Shown here: positions 37,801 to 50,780 of the stretch, piece by piece
Numbering within the stretch: position 1 is the first letter of the stretch
Layout of the letters: each line of letters opens with the position of its first letter
NCBI GenBank assembly: GCA_013399855.1
Contig: VXAY01005956.1
Location: 1,533,319-1,597,318 of the forward strand
From: Oxyruncus cristatus
Taxonomy: Eukaryota > Chordata > Aves > Passeriformes > Cotingidae
Direction of reading: 5' to 3'
DNA: 64,000 nucleotides
The notes under the pieces: generated by a model
The model's database searches: none
Told to the model about the DNA's origin: nothing
The model's input: only the letters and a program-made list of their open reading frames with translations
Translations under genes and position numbers: made by a program

Positions 37801-39425
37801 TGTCAATGGTCCTAACTGCAGTCACTTCAACAGAGCTGGGCCAGACAACCACTGTGAAGGGTCTCACCCTTGAAGGTGGCACAGAAACAACTTACAATCT
37901 GTGAAACACAGGAATTAATCATGAGAAACCCACGCTAAGCCACGACAGTTAATGGCATGAAATCCAGACATTTAGGTAAAGAACCAGGGCCAAGGCATTT
38001 AATCTTTAAATGTATTTACATTATTAAATATATGATTTGATCAAGTTATCCACCAGGGAAAGAGCAATTACTTTGACGGGAAAAAACCATCTATATACAG
38101 ATGCTTTCTGGACTAGGCAGTTTTGCGGGTAACAGACAAAACCCCACCTCTACCTCCTTCAGAGTTATTATATTTTTATGCTTATCTAAGATATTCCTTT
38201 ATATCCTTCACGCTGCATAGTTGGCTTTTAACTGTTCTAAAAATAACAGTCATTAAAGGAGGCACAGAGATGTTCCAGTCTCTTTGTTGAAACTGAATTC
38301 ATACCAGCTCTGTCAAGGAAGGTTGGCCACAAACCTGTCTGCAGCAGGTGTGAGGCTGAGCTCCTTTTTGGAGAATTAGTCTCATCTATCATATAAATTT
38401 GTTTTGGGTTAACCAGTATGTTGCTCAGAGCAAAAGAAATTGAGAAGCCTCCCACCCAGTGCAGGAGAAGTTTAAAGTATTGGTCAGTAAAGTGAAATGA
38501 TTCTTCAGAGATATCAGCGGAGATAAATTGCCCACTTATCTACCTTAATTTGTAAGGCACATCAGGTGTCATATAAGACATTACTCCTAAGGGAGTAAGT
38601 CACCTTCATAATCATCACAGAGGTGAGAATGTTGAGCAAGGACTAACGAAATCAAAACAAAAAGTATTCTTCAAGGAAACACAATTTGTATGACACAGAA
38701 GCCCAACGACAGAAAGTTTAGCAACCCCAGTATCCGTTGTTTGTTCCTCTATGCATATCTATATCTGCATACATGGTTTTTAAGAAAAACACACTTAACA
38801 TGGTTATGATGATAGCAACACTATTCTCTGTGTTCCTTCTTTTTCGTAAGCAATTCCAGAGAAGAAATTAGGTATTGATTCTCTCCCTACCTATGTCATC
38901 TTTTCTCTTTAATAGATTCACGGCTTTCAGGCTTTAGTTCCACAAACCAGTAGGTAGCATCTAAACAAGATTCACTTTTCTGAAAGGAGCCCTGATTGCT
39001 ATTAATTCTTCTGCTTTTTTTCCCCTCAGTGTGTTGCTGAAGTGCCTTTCTAGAGAAGTGAAGAATTAAACATTTTCAAGTTTTAGAGAACAAAGCCAAA
39101 AGAGTTGCTTCTTCACACTCACACCAGATCAGTCAATGATACTAAAATTGTCTCCTACAAGCTGGGCAACTGATTTCAGATTTCCAGCCCCAGCTGACAT
39201 TTAATTATCCTGCACAAAGAAGAGCAGTTCCAACTCTCTCAGCAAAGAGGTTCAAGCCTCTGAGTTAAATCCAAGAGATTGGGAGCATGAAGCTTTGCCA
39301 TTTCCACCACAAGAGAGTGTACAATTTTACCTGTAAATTATAAGCTTTAACCCCAAGAATTTCAGTTGTGCCATCAGGATGTCCTGTCCTGCCAAATGAA
39401 TTCCATGGGAAATAAAGCATTTATT
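34870..39425. other. Plain intron, nothing recognised
   Basis: No gene, RNA or named repeat seen. A good-looking plus-strand donor (TTTG then GTAAGTG at 35101) has no matching open exon upstream. A T13 tract is at 36732-36744. ORFs are at most 97 codons. Confidence 0.45.
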
Positions 39426-39507
39426 GCTGAGGCAGAGGTAAACTGGAGTACTTAAGTTGACTTCAATGGAGATGGGCTGATTTACATCAGCTAAAGAACT
39501 GCCCCTG
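39426..39507. repeat. Short palindromic sauropsid repeat, near full length
   Basis: GCTGAGGCAGAGGTAAACTG (left arm), TTGACTTCAATGGAGATGGG (centre), CTGATTTACATCAGCT and GAACTGCCCC (right arm). The arms are rough inverted complements around the TTGACTTCAATGG centre. Shares centre and right arm with the copies at 20058 and 41635. No coding capacity. Confidence 0.55.
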
Positions 39508-39514
39508 CTTCCAC

Positions 39515-39598
39515 TAAAAAACAAACAAACAAACAAGCAAAAAAAAACCCAACAAAAACCCCCCAAAAAACAACAACAACAAAAAAACCCAAAACAGA
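39515..39598. repeat. A/C-rich low-complexity tract
   Basis: ACAAACAAACAAAC, then A runs with CCC, then CAACAACAAC. It begins eight bases after the palindromic repeat, so it may have grown from that element's end. Confidence 0.8.
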
Positions 39599-39609
39599 CT
39601 CTTCTTCTG

Positions 39610-41630
39610 ATCAAGAAGTGGAATTCTGTAATCCACTTAATGAGGAAGAGCTAATGTCCACAGAGACACTAGCGGTTAATATCAGATGTGTCAATCAAAA
39701 TCTATTAATGTGGAGTCGCTAATTTGATTTGTGAAATACTGTAACAAAGATTCATATAATTTACCCTTAAGGGATATTCCTTGGGTATTAAATTAACCTA
39801 GTGGATGTTTGTCCTGTTTTCCAACTAAAAAGAAATGTGTTCACAATAGCTTACTATACAGGGCAAAGCCAGTGAGTGCAGAAGGGAAGAGAAAAATGCT
39901 TTGGTTTAACACTCATGTTTACTCTAGGTGTGTTTCATTGAAATTTGTCTTATCTTCCTCAGCTCTTTGTAGAATATCTGAAAGTATGGGTTCCTGGCAA
40001 GGTGAATTTTAAGAGTCAACAAATTTAAGGGTTCTACTTTAAGGAAAACTAGGTACTTAATAGTCCGTTCTGATCAATGAACTGTTTGCTGGCATAAGGA
40101 CATCTACATTTCAGGTCTCATCTGTAACCAGGCTCATGCTTTAGAAAATTGTAAGGTGACTGTTTCATCCGAATTATGCTGTTGTGTCTGCTGTTCTGTT
40201 CTGCTCTAAATACTTGAAAACCACTCTAAATCTTATGGTTAAACTCCTCTATTCCGTGTAACAATAAAAGGCACTGAAAATTAACTGATTACTATCATAA
40301 ACATACCCACCTAGATAAAGACTTAACTCAGGTTTTATAGCTGTAAAACAACACTGAAGTTCTGTGTTTGGGAGAAAATGTAGGGAAATCCGGATTACTT
40401 GAAAGAACAGCCCTTCTTCAAACAACTCCATATATTTACATGTGGCTATTTTAAAGCTTTGGGCGAATGAATATGTATGCAAGAGCGAATTTTGGTTTTA
40501 CACAGAAGACCAGTGCCAGGACTATGCCTCACTGTGCCTGACAAGAGCCAGACACTCGGTGAGCTAATACCACTGTGTATACTTTGAGCTGATCTCCTTC
40601 AAGAAACTACCCTATGGCATCAGCTGAATGAAATTCCTAGTTGCTAGATTATTTCCTTTAGCATCGTGTTCTTCAAAATTACTGCAGCTCATATTTATCA
40701 TTTAGGGACTACAGTGTACAAACTCTGCACCAAGTGTCTTTGCACTCCCTGATTTAAGTGGGACACTCCCCAGGAGAAAAAGCACTAATTTACAGCAGTT
40801 ATGGCAGCACAGGGCCCACAGAAATGCTACAGTTTACAGTTATTGTAACCACAATGGTTATTTTTGTTACAGCTAACATAAAAAACCTCATTTCTTATTC
40901 ACATTTGTCACTATTTTGTTTTTATGCAAAATAATAATCATGATAATAATAGTAATTCCAGATGTTCGTGTAAAGGCAGTTCATTAAATCACAGTTGTGC
41001 ACTCTTCCATGCTGTAATTTGCTCAGATAAATTTTCTTTTCTTTAAGTAGGTAATAAATACATAAAGCTTTTCTATCTGTATATCTTTTAATCGACTGCA
41101 GTCATTTAACCTAGACCCTCTAACCAAATTAATAATAGAAAACGTGTCATAACAATTCCTTACCACAGGATGAATTATCATTATTGTTTTGGCATCGAAA
41201 ATCCTTTCTGCTACCTCAAATTACCCTTCTTTTCAACAGTGCACAATACATGAATCACTTCCCTAATCCTACATGTTACTAAAAATCACATCCCAGTACA
41301 ATAGAGCCATCTGACAAGCTACTTTCTGACAGCACGCTAAACTACTGTGGTGGGGAATTCCCAGAGACCCTCTGGATCTGTTTCATTAATAAAAGTTGCA
41401 AGTAAAAGCCAAAGGAGGAACTTCATATCCCAGCTCTCCCCATCACCCCTAACGTCATGGAAATGTCTTCCCTTGTGCCAAGGAGGTATTAAGCATCGTT
41501 AGAGCTCTGGCCACACCTCTTTTGAAATCTAAAAATCTAAACATCTGGATTTTTTTACAGCTGGGGGCAATTACAGTGCTGTTTCCAAACACCATAAATG
41601 TGCATCTATCCGTAGCATTATATATACACA
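39610..41630. other. Plain AT-rich intron
   Basis: No gene or repeat family recognised. An ATTA-rich, low-GC part at 40900-41170 (ATAATAATCATGATAATAAT and similar) resembles the candidate conserved blocks. Confidence 0.45.
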
Positions 41631-41634
41631 GGCT

Positions 41635-41717
41635 CTGATCCTCAGCTGCCTGTTAAATCAGTCAAATTTGACAATGTCAAGTGAGTCGTACTGGATTTAC
41701 AGCACCTGAGAATCCAG
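41635..41717. repeat. Short palindromic sauropsid repeat, best-preserved copy
   Basis: Left arm 41635-41662 (CTGATCCTCAGCTG...TTAAATCAGT) and right arm 41690-41717 (ACTGGATTTACAG...CCTGAGAATCCAG) are inverted complements with a few mismatches and single-base gaps, separated by 27 bases that include TTTGACAATGTCAA. This is the clearest hairpin-like copy of the family also seen at 20058 and 39426. It encodes nothing; its layout is that of a small non-autonomous palindromic element. Confidence 0.6.
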
Positions 41718-42439
41718 CCTTCCAATTTGCAACCACACGTAAAGGGATGAGTGATCTGCAGAGCAAGGGCACAGTTGGAAAACGGGTGAGTTACAATCCT
41801 CAGTGCTGATTTTTGTTCTGAGACTGACACCCTCCATGGCTCCAAGCTAGTTTTTTTCTTACAGCAACCTCATAAAACATATTTTCTTCCCTGGGACTTG
41901 AGTAGCAGCAAATCCTGTGTTCACAGTGGAGCCAGGAGAAAAACTCCCAGTAAGGTAAAAGAGCAGAGGGGACAAATTTGCATATATTTTGTATATGTAA
42001 GGTGCTTCCAAGGTACATGCAGTGAAAAGTAAATTGAAAGTAGGTTGCTCTGGTATTAGATGGGCACAGTCCTCCCAGGGGCCAGGCACCTTTAATTTAC
42101 TGCTCCAGACTGACAAAAGTGAAGCTTGCTCTTGCTTAAGAGCAAATCCTGGGGTGGCAAATGCTTTGCTCAGTGGCTGATGAACCCTTCATAACACACA
42201 CTTACAGTTTTCAAATGAGAGAAATTAGATGCCTGGACTTAAGCCTGCAAAAAAAAAATTAAAAATCTGCACTTTCAAAGATCCAGAACACACAAGACTA
42301 AATATTACCGAGTCCACTTCTATTACTGTTGTTTTTTAAAAGATATTAAATCATCTGCCTTCTCTATGATCCTCTAATCAGAATCAACTTGTGCTTCTAC
42401 CAGACAAGTATTTAGGCAACTTTTCATTACAACAAACCA

Positions 42440-42930
42440 GCATTCATCAGAAGTGGTGTATTTTTAATATTAATTCTAATTATAACAAGCAGTGCATTTT
42501 GTCTGCTTTCCAATTACGCATGAGAAAAGTCAGTGTAAGTGTCCTCTCTTATCAAAATTACCTGGTTCTAATTTCAATTTTGGCTATGACTTCGCACTCA
42601 GTGATGTAAATGTAAATGTTCCTGTCAGATAAAGATTAATTTGATTTAAGCCCTCTTTGTTCTAATTATATATTCTATTTCTGCTCACTATGCAAGTTTC
42701 ATTTGAAGGCACATCTGTATTTTATCACAACAATGAAGAAATTCTTTGGTATTTAAAAAGGTAACTACAGGATTTCAGCTAGTCCTGTCAGGCACTGTTA
42801 TGACAGTGTGAGCTAGGACTGTGCCAAATGAATTAATATTTTAGATGACTAATGTATGAATTACTGTCATTATTACTTGAATATTAAAGTATGTGAACTT
42901 TTATCAAATGAAATAAAACTTGTTGCCCTA
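42440..42930. promoter_or_regulatory. AT-rich block with an imperfect hairpin (candidate conserved element)
   Basis: Contains many ATTA/TAAT cores (ATTAATTCTAATTATAAC near 42471, CCAATTACGCATG near 42510). A two-part hairpin lies at 42781-42820: AGTCCT pairs with AGGACT, and CACTGT with ACAGTG around a TATG loop, with a symmetric internal loop between. Composition suggests a conserved non-coding element; not tested. Confidence 0.3.
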
Positions 42931-43577
42931 ACTGCTCCCTTTACTCCTAAGGAAACATGACCTTTATGGGCTTTGAACCTGAGCACACTGAATGATACCC
43001 CATAGGCAGAATAGGAGATTTAACATGGAGAGAAAGATCATTTTATCTCTGACTAACATGGAACACATCTCTTATATTTTCCTGTCTGGAAGTAAAGGTT
43101 TTGGGGATAGTCTAGAGAGGCTCCTGTCATCAAGCACATCCACACTGCGTTGACATCCCGGGAAAAACTAAGATAGAAGGAGTGGGTGGGTAATTCTGCT
43201 GTATTTGTCCAGACTTGAAGTCTCACACTTACAAGGCATCTAAAACTATTTAAATAATGAATTTTGCAGGGCCTGCACTACAGGGAAAACTTCAAGACCA
43301 AAGGCTAGTCCTGAGTTTGATGAAAATGGGATGTGACCCACCGGCCATGTCTTCTGACAAAGCTCTTCTGGAGGCAGCAACACAATATGCTTTGGCAGAG
43401 GCATGACTCAAATACTGCCAAGACCACTGTGTCTAACCTTGCTTGCATTCATATCCTGGAGTGACATGTTTTTCCACCAAATCCATGACAAGAGAGGGGT
43501 AGCTGGCTGTGGAGTCAGTTCTCTAGGCACAACTCAGAGAGGTTTCTCACATGTCTAACATAAATGGACTTCGTACT

Positions 43578-43602
43578 CCAGCCCTAATGTTAATAGGGCT
43601 GG
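43578..43602. other. Perfect hairpin, 9-bp stem
   Basis: CCAGCCCTA (43578-43586) pairs exactly with TAGGGCTGG (43594-43602) over a 7-nt loop. The stem is GC-rich within AT-rich intron. No T-run follows, and no RNA family is recognised. Confidence 0.55.
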
Positions 43603-43738
43603 TCTTTTATGCCACTGCTTTCACAAAACTTACAGCAACTTTAACAGCATTGAACAGCTTCACTGACATTTGGGTGACATTGCCCTACAGAATCAAAAGC
43701 CTTGATACATAGGACACAACCAGACTCATGAAACCCTC

Positions 43739-43750
43739 TTTTTTTTTTTT
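43739..43750. repeat. Poly-T tract
   Basis: Twelve T on the plus strand; no associated element. Confidence 0.75.
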
Positions 43751-44953
43751 AGAAGTTTGATGAGTAAGACTTGAAGACTTTGAAGGCATGCAGATGTTGT
43801 GGCAGTTCCTCTTCTGCAGTTGCAGAAGTCTGGCTTCCCACCCAGAGTGTTTCTAGCTCATCCTCCAAGCTGCTGCTGTCTCCTCCCAGACCCCATTGCT
43901 CTCCCCTCTCCACAGCAACAGTTATACACAACTATCTGCTGGGAGACTTGCAAAAAACAGATGATTGCACAAAATTTAAAAATATATAACATCTGTAGGA
44001 ATAATGAGAAAGCTGAAAAAATAATTGAATTCTAAAAAATACTTTTAAAAGTGCTTAGGGCAACTTTAGGGTCACAGTCAAGACTCAACAAGGCTGTTAT
44101 CCAACAGCTCAGTTGCAACATCTCTTTGAACAGTTTTCTCCTGACATTTCTGTCCACCTCAAGGGGCAACCACTCAGATAAACAACCTAACAACTTGAGA
44201 GATCGAGATTTAGACACTTACCACTCACTGACATTTATACTTCCCACTTGATCTGTGCCAACTGCCATCTTACATGCTGACTTCAGAGCACATCAAGGCT
44301 GCAAGCTGGCATGTAAGTATTTCTGACTGGCTACTGTCTTCAGAATATATTTACAGCATCTTCTGACTATTCTACGGCATTGAGAAAAAAAGTAAACCTA
44401 GAAGTGTTTCTGTACAGCATCTCATCACTTCACCCCATTGTTTACAAATCAGAGAGAGGATGCACACCAAGTATTGTTCAGGTTGGTGTTGTTACACACG
44501 GGTTTTAATTTATTTTCATCTATAAGAATGTTGCTGTTTCAGTTGCCAAAACAAAAATATACTGCTGTAATATTGCTGTGATCTCAGCACAGTGTTTCTG
44601 GACAGCGGGTGACCTTCTGTACCTTTTATCTGAAGGAATTTGGCCCAGAGAAGCAGAAATCAAACAACATGTGATTCAGAGTTGCTGCAGAACCCGTCAC
44701 CTCTCATCAGCTTGTGATTTAGTGTAACCTGAACAGGGACAGCCCTGTTATTTTGTATAGGAACCAACGTGACATTATCCAGAGCCAGGAGGTCATTGGT
44801 TTAAATCTCAACTAATCTGATGTGTCAGACCAAAGGCTCAGATTAGGCAGCTGGAGAAAATGGAAACATTCCTCTGCAATTTAATATCATAATTAACTAC
44901 GAACAAAGGATACAACCACTTCAAAAGAAATAAAGCTTTAACAAGAAAAGATA

Positions 44954-45000
44954 ATGGGTCAAATCCACTGTTGGTATAAACTGCCAGAACTGTGCTGATC
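44954..45000. repeat. Partial palindromic sauropsid repeat
   Basis: GGGTCAAATCCACTGTTGGT followed by ATAAACTGCCAGAACTG matches the left-arm plan of the palindromic family (ggcc/ggtcaaatcc, cag.tggt.taaa). The centre and right arm are not clear. Confidence 0.45.
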
Positions 45001-45108
45001 TCGCAGATCTCTGTCAGCTTTCACGAGTGGCAAATTAGGCTACAATTAATGAATTTCAGTGATCAAACTCCAATTAATTGTTCATTGCTGAAATAATCCA
45101 GCTGGAGA

Positions 45109-45143
45109 TGTGTGTGTGTGTGTGTGTGTGTGTGTACACACAC
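45109..45143. repeat. TG dinucleotide repeat flipping into CA
   Basis: About 13 TG units are followed directly by ACACACAC. The switch makes TGTGTGTACACACA self-complementary at the junction. Alternating purine-pyrimidine sequence of this sort can adopt Z-DNA or extrude a small cruciform. Confidence 0.9.
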
Positions 45144-47630
45144 TTTACAATACCACTGCAGCAGTACTTACGTTATCAGACAACAACAGACATTAAGAGG
45201 AACTGCAGCAATAGTTTGGGAGTAATAGGTAAATTTATCTGTTAATTTCTGTTTAGTTAATCTTCTAAAAACAGTCAGATGCTTACTGCTAGCAGAGAAA
45301 GTACTCTGCAGACTGGGGAGACAGGAAGGATATTGTATTGTAAGGATTTACCTACAGGTCCAAATAATCCTAATAAATGAGTATCTTTTATAGAAATGGT
45401 TTGGACTGCATCCATCTGCAGATGAATATTGGCTACATGTGCTTTCCTGGAGAGCGTGCAATGAAATGATTGAAGCGGTGATTAAAAGGAACACATTAGT
45501 AAAAATGTCTACCATAACTTTATAATGTACATTTTTAAACTGCAATATCTCTGAATCATTATAAACATCATTAAAAAATGAGCAGTGGGAGCAACTTCAA
45601 GATACTTGCTACCTTCTCCTGAAGACCTCATTGCCTGAGCTCTTGCCCAATCCACATGGCCATTAGAATGTGATGGGGTTTATCCGTTAGGAGATATATT
45701 ATTTGGAAACAAGATCTTCATTCAGGAAGGCATTTAAACACAGGCTTGAGTGCTCTTCCCAACAGATGTGGTTTCTACATCAGGACCTTGATTTGGCAAG
45801 TATTGTAGATTTTTAACAAAAACAGTTCACTTGACTTCAATTCAACAGTTCGAATACTCAAGTTAAGCTTTTATGTCAAGTGTTTGATTGAAGAGGGGTC
45901 TAACACACATTTTTTCATCTTGCAATTGTTTGGTTTTTGAGGACATGAACAGATAAATAATAATTGAAACTTTAGCAAATGTGTGAGTCAATTTGTATGA
46001 AACGATAAAATCTAGTTTTCTGTAGAGCTCTCCGAAAACCTGTAACTCAACAGCAGGCACTTCTGTTCAGGGAAGTACCTATGGATTGATGCAAATGTAA
46101 TGGGAATAGCACTAACATGCTGCCCCTGCTTCCTAAATATATTTGGAGAGGAAAAAAACCGCACAACAAAAGTATCTGGGACTGACGAAGGTTGATTGCT
46201 TCTGAACGACCTTAAATGCCTCTTCCTAATTCTACATCCTTGCCCCCTGCTCTGAACTACTGAGTTGCCTCTTAAATTCATTCTTATTATTTGCAGCAGC
46301 AGCCTCCTCTGGCAATTTATAACCACACTTAAAATTTACCCCATAGTGTGTAATTTTCTGTGCAAGAAACACGGACTACAAAGCAGCCACAGAGCTAAAA
46401 CAACTAGTGAAATAGTTTCTACTCCTAGTTCCTCCTGGAGAATTTAAAACACTATCACCCTAAGGCAGCTCTTTTTAAATAAAACAGAAGTAAAGGATAT
46501 TTTCCATGACTTCGGCATACAAAAAAATATAATTAAAAATGCATAGTACGAAAACCGTGGAAAGGAATGAATTCTGCCAATTTCCTAGTTATTAAATCCT
46601 TATTATCCCAGGAGCAAAAAGCTACATCATCACCACCACCTCCCTGGTCTAAGCCAAGCAAGATGGCTGAGTTACTCATTACCTGAACTACTCCATCTCT
46701 ACCTTCTGCAGATTAATGAAAAAAAGGAGACTGTGCTTCCCAGGTAAACGGGTGACAGGACAATTGTTCTTGAGATGAATGATATTAACTGCAGCACAAG
46801 GCAAGGAAGAAAAAGTGGATTTTAATGCTGTTGAAAATTATGGCCTTAAGAAATGTAGTGGATGACTAAAAGTCCTCTATTCAATGAAGAAATCATTGAG
46901 AAGTTCTTGGCAGGATGTCAAAAACTGCATTTAAGAGGACAATTAAAACAGTATAATGCAAACGCTATAATTAGAACCATATCTGGTTGAGCAACATACT
47001 ATTTGTCTTCCACTCTGTTAGGAGGAAAAAGTCCCCTGAACTGTTGCCAGTATTTATTGAAGTATTTACCAAATAATGCAGATTTGGCTGGAAGATGAAT
47101 TTTGTTACCATAAAGATTAAGTAAAAAATTGCATCCACCTTTGTACTGTGAAAGATTTTTCACTGATATTCATTTACCTCCCACAAATAATCTGAGTTAC
47201 ATATCCATATATTTATGTTATTTTACAGGGACAATGACCAAGGTCCCCCTTCCAATTATGCAAACCCAGGCCTGCTCCCGCTAAGGTGTCAGAGTTCTGT
47301 GCAGTTTAAGCCAGCACAGCTTAATTTGCACCAGTTGAGAAACAGCCCAGAATTTAAAGCAGAACATGGGAAACCTGCCAGAAGTGCAACAGGGAGCCCA
47401 AATTTCATCTATACCAAACAAAATAGGGCATCCCTATTATGCATTATGATGCAGAAACCACGGAAGTAGTAAAATGAGAAGAATTTGTCTCAAAAATAAA
47501 GTTCACACTTCCCAACTAGAGAACACAAACTTTAATGGCATTTTCATGACACAGGAAGACATGAGAGGAGAAGATTTAAAATTAAATGCAAACTACTTTT
47601 GCAACAAAACCTCTCTCTTTGGGAAATGGT
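45144..47630. other. Plain AT-rich intron
   Basis: No gene, RNA or named repeat recognised; ORFs at most 104 codons. Confidence 0.45.
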
Positions 47631-47990
47631 GAAGCCCTGTTTCAGCACAGCACTTAAGAGTGAACCAGGTGGTTTAGCCAGTAACTAAACCAGGGGCTCC
47701 CAGAACCTGAGCAGAGTCCCCCCTCAGAGAGGACCTTCCTACCTGCTCCTCTGAGTAGCCTCTTGAGGGCTGACATGAGAGGGGCTGGCACTGACAGGGA
47801 GCAGAGAGAACCACCCATTGCCATCTCTGATGGAAATGAGATGCATTGTTGTTCCACATCCAGCAGTGAAGAACCACCCCGGAGCTGCCCGGAGCACGGT
47901 GCTCCCACCATCGGCAGTCCAGGCGGGAAGATCCGTGACACGCCACCATGTGGGAAGTACCTATAGAAGCCCACAAGCCACTGAAGCTGC
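47631..47990. other. GC-richer intron patch
   Basis: G+C and CpG rise here, giving overlapping ORFs up to 123 codons on the minus strand and shorter ones on the plus strand. A perfect 7-bp inverted repeat (GGAGCAC, GTGCTCC) is near 47890. No protein recognised. Confidence 0.4.
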
Positions 47991-50080
47991 ATGTGCTCTG
48001 GGGCATGACTAATAAGGGACTTCAAAGCTTAGAAAAAGCTGAGTTTCTTGACGATTATCCGAACCAAATTTCAGAATCTTTTGAAGATGGTTTGTCTCCG
48101 CTCAGGGGGCCTGTTTTACGAGGCACTGGGAGAAGCTGCAGTTGCTTAACCTCATTTTAGCATGCAGTAATTTTACAGTGTGCTTTCCTTCCTTAGTGCT
48201 CTTGTTCCAGCCACAGAGGTTAGGGATCTCAACGTGCTGGGTATCTGAGATGGGGGGGAACATGAGAAACCACATGGAAACCATGAGGAGAGTCTAGGTT
48301 TCCATCCTGGGTCTGGGAATCCTGGAATTCAGACACACTGCCTTGTGTTCGATACTGCCTCTTTGTGGAAAAAGGCTGTTATAAGTTTAATTGTTCAGGG
48401 AACCTTTGGATATGGTTTTGCAGGATAGTTCCTCTGAATTTAAAATAAAATCTCATGGAGGATCTCCTAATATGGAGTTTTATTTCCTGTGGGAACACTT
48501 CTGTGGAGGAACAGGCAGGGGAATACATAAGAACTAGATGCAAATTCCAGTGGTACAAATAATCATAATGTTCAGCACAGTGATTATACTGAGCACGATG
48601 CAAACTCCAGCAGAGAAAACCCACACATATGCATTTCTCCTACTGAAGAAAAACTAAGTGTAACACTGAATCTTAATCCTTGCTGGTTTTCTTTCTTCTC
48701 CTGCTCTCTGGACTGCATAAATTCTACAGCATATTTGACTTCTCTTTATAGGTCCTGGTCAGTCTAGGCAAGATAGAGGGTTTTTTCTCCTAAACCCAAG
48801 GAATCAGATGTTACTCTTAGCAGTAAAACATTACAGAATTAACAGACAGCCTAATAGGAATATATCCCCATCATGAAGAGTGCTACCCTCAACTCAGTCT
48901 GAAAAGAAACAAGCAACAAATTTCATGTACTGTAACCATCAAACTAAATAATAAGTCCATTATCTTTAGCAATTAATATATTGCCTTACACACATGAGAT
49001 ATAATAGGTATTGGTACGATACTTCTCTTCGTACATGGCAGATTATTTCAGATTATTTCAGCATTACTGAGATCTTTGGAACATCATACCAGTTAAAGAA
49101 GAAGAAAAATATATAGCCCAAATTTTAAAGGTCAGTGAGTAATTGTTAACCTTGGAGGGGCAAGTAATCAGTATTTTTACTGACAGCCCTCAGAGCCTCT
49201 TGTAAATCATATTCATATACTTAAACATTAATTTACATACTTAATTTCTGACAGGTTGACAACTGCAGTCCTTCTATCCTCTTGGTGTAAAGTAAGAAGT
49301 CAATTGTTATTCAGTGTATCAGTTACAGTGGTAGTGCCACTAACTGTATTTTATATAATGTGCTATCTGCAGAAAAGCAGATAAGAATTTGATTTAACAT
49401 CCAATTAAAAGCCGTCATTGAAAAATTACTTCAAATAAGCCTTTTATTTTCTTTAATCAGTCCTCAATTCAAGCCTTCCCTGGACCTACTGAACCAAGCA
49501 TCAGGACTCATGAATTTTGATTAAAAAATTTGAGCCCATTTCTAACTTAAGCAGATTTTTTTTTGTTGCACTGTTTGATAGAAATTTAATAAATCTATGA
49601 ATCCTTGCCAGCGTCATTTATCATCTTTTTTTCCGCAAGACTGGCCTATTATGCCTCGGCAGTAAATTATGAGGAAGCCAGCAAACCAAAACTTTTCAGT
49701 CCGATACTGAAGAAGAGATATAATCACTTGCATTGAACCATATAATTATAGTAGAATATGAATCTCTGAAACATTAGGTCCTGTTTTGAATATGTAATGC
49801 CCATGCTTTGAGAGCCTACAAAGATTTCTAGCTGATCTAATATAGCTCAGTTTAGCATCATATTGAACAATTTGCCGTTAATGAAAATGACAGCAAAAGC
49901 CATAAACAACAAGCTGGGAGACTCAGTAAGAATTATTAGGGAAATTTCCCTGTCTTTGGAAGAACAAGTCAGGAAATCAAGCAGTCACCTTTCAGGGTTC
50001 CAAGTCAACCGTGTCTATTCTAAATGAACACAGGGAGCTTAACCTGGGCCCGTGGTACCAAAGTTTTGCTGGTTTAGGGA
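47991..50080. other. Plain AT-rich intron
   Basis: No gene or RNA recognised. It contains a perfect 10-bp tandem duplication GATTATTTCA x2 at 49041-49060 and an ATTA-rich part at about 49200-49450. Confidence 0.45.
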
Positions 50081-50780
50081 TGAAGTTGGGATGTGACTGA
50101 ATCTTCCCATCCTCCCCAGAGCATTCTGGGAATAGACAGGCCCCTCCAGGAACAATTTGGATCAGGAGTAGAATTAGTTGCTACAGTTCACACTGCAGAG
50201 ATGGCCATCTCTGTTGATGCTGATCTGCAGGAACAAAGGAGACTCTTCCTAACTCTGTCACTAAATCAGAGGGGTGAGGCTCAGCACTGTGAATGCCCCA
50301 GCCCCAGATGCCCACCACTTTATGTTGGGATCTCTGCACTCACAGCAAAGGACACCTTGCCCTAGGAATACAAGGAAGCCATGTACATACATGTGAACAG
50401 ACACACAAGACAGAAAAGGAACGGTGTTTAGGAAACACATCCAGCCCGGGTTTTCCACTATTTCTGATAGGAGGCCCTTCCTTTGTTCAAAACTTTCTTT
50501 TTGCCAACCACAACAAGTCACTCCATAAGCTCTGGAAGTTGCCAAGGGCTGGGGTTGTGGCCCAGGTCCTTGCACAGCAGAACAGTGCAGTCCCTCCCCA
50601 CTGGTGCCGGGCAGTCAGGGCCATGCAGTGCCATGCATGGACTCCCCTGGAGCCACGCACACGCCGGGCAGTTGGCTAACACCAAACGTGTGCTACCGCA
50701 GGCATCACACAACTGCTCCAGCTGGGGAGGATTTCCAGAGGGTCTGACAGCATCTCAGCTCTCCCCTGGGAAAATTAAGC
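50081..50780. other. GC-richer intron patch
   Basis: Overlapping ORFs up to 128 codons on both strands reflect the higher G+C. No domain, splice framing or repeat family seen. Confidence 0.4.

Noticed and set aside
42355..42385. CR1 terminal repeat (TCTCTATGATCCTCT)
   Set aside because: Resemblance to the CR1 tail is limited to about ten bases with no CR1 body before it.
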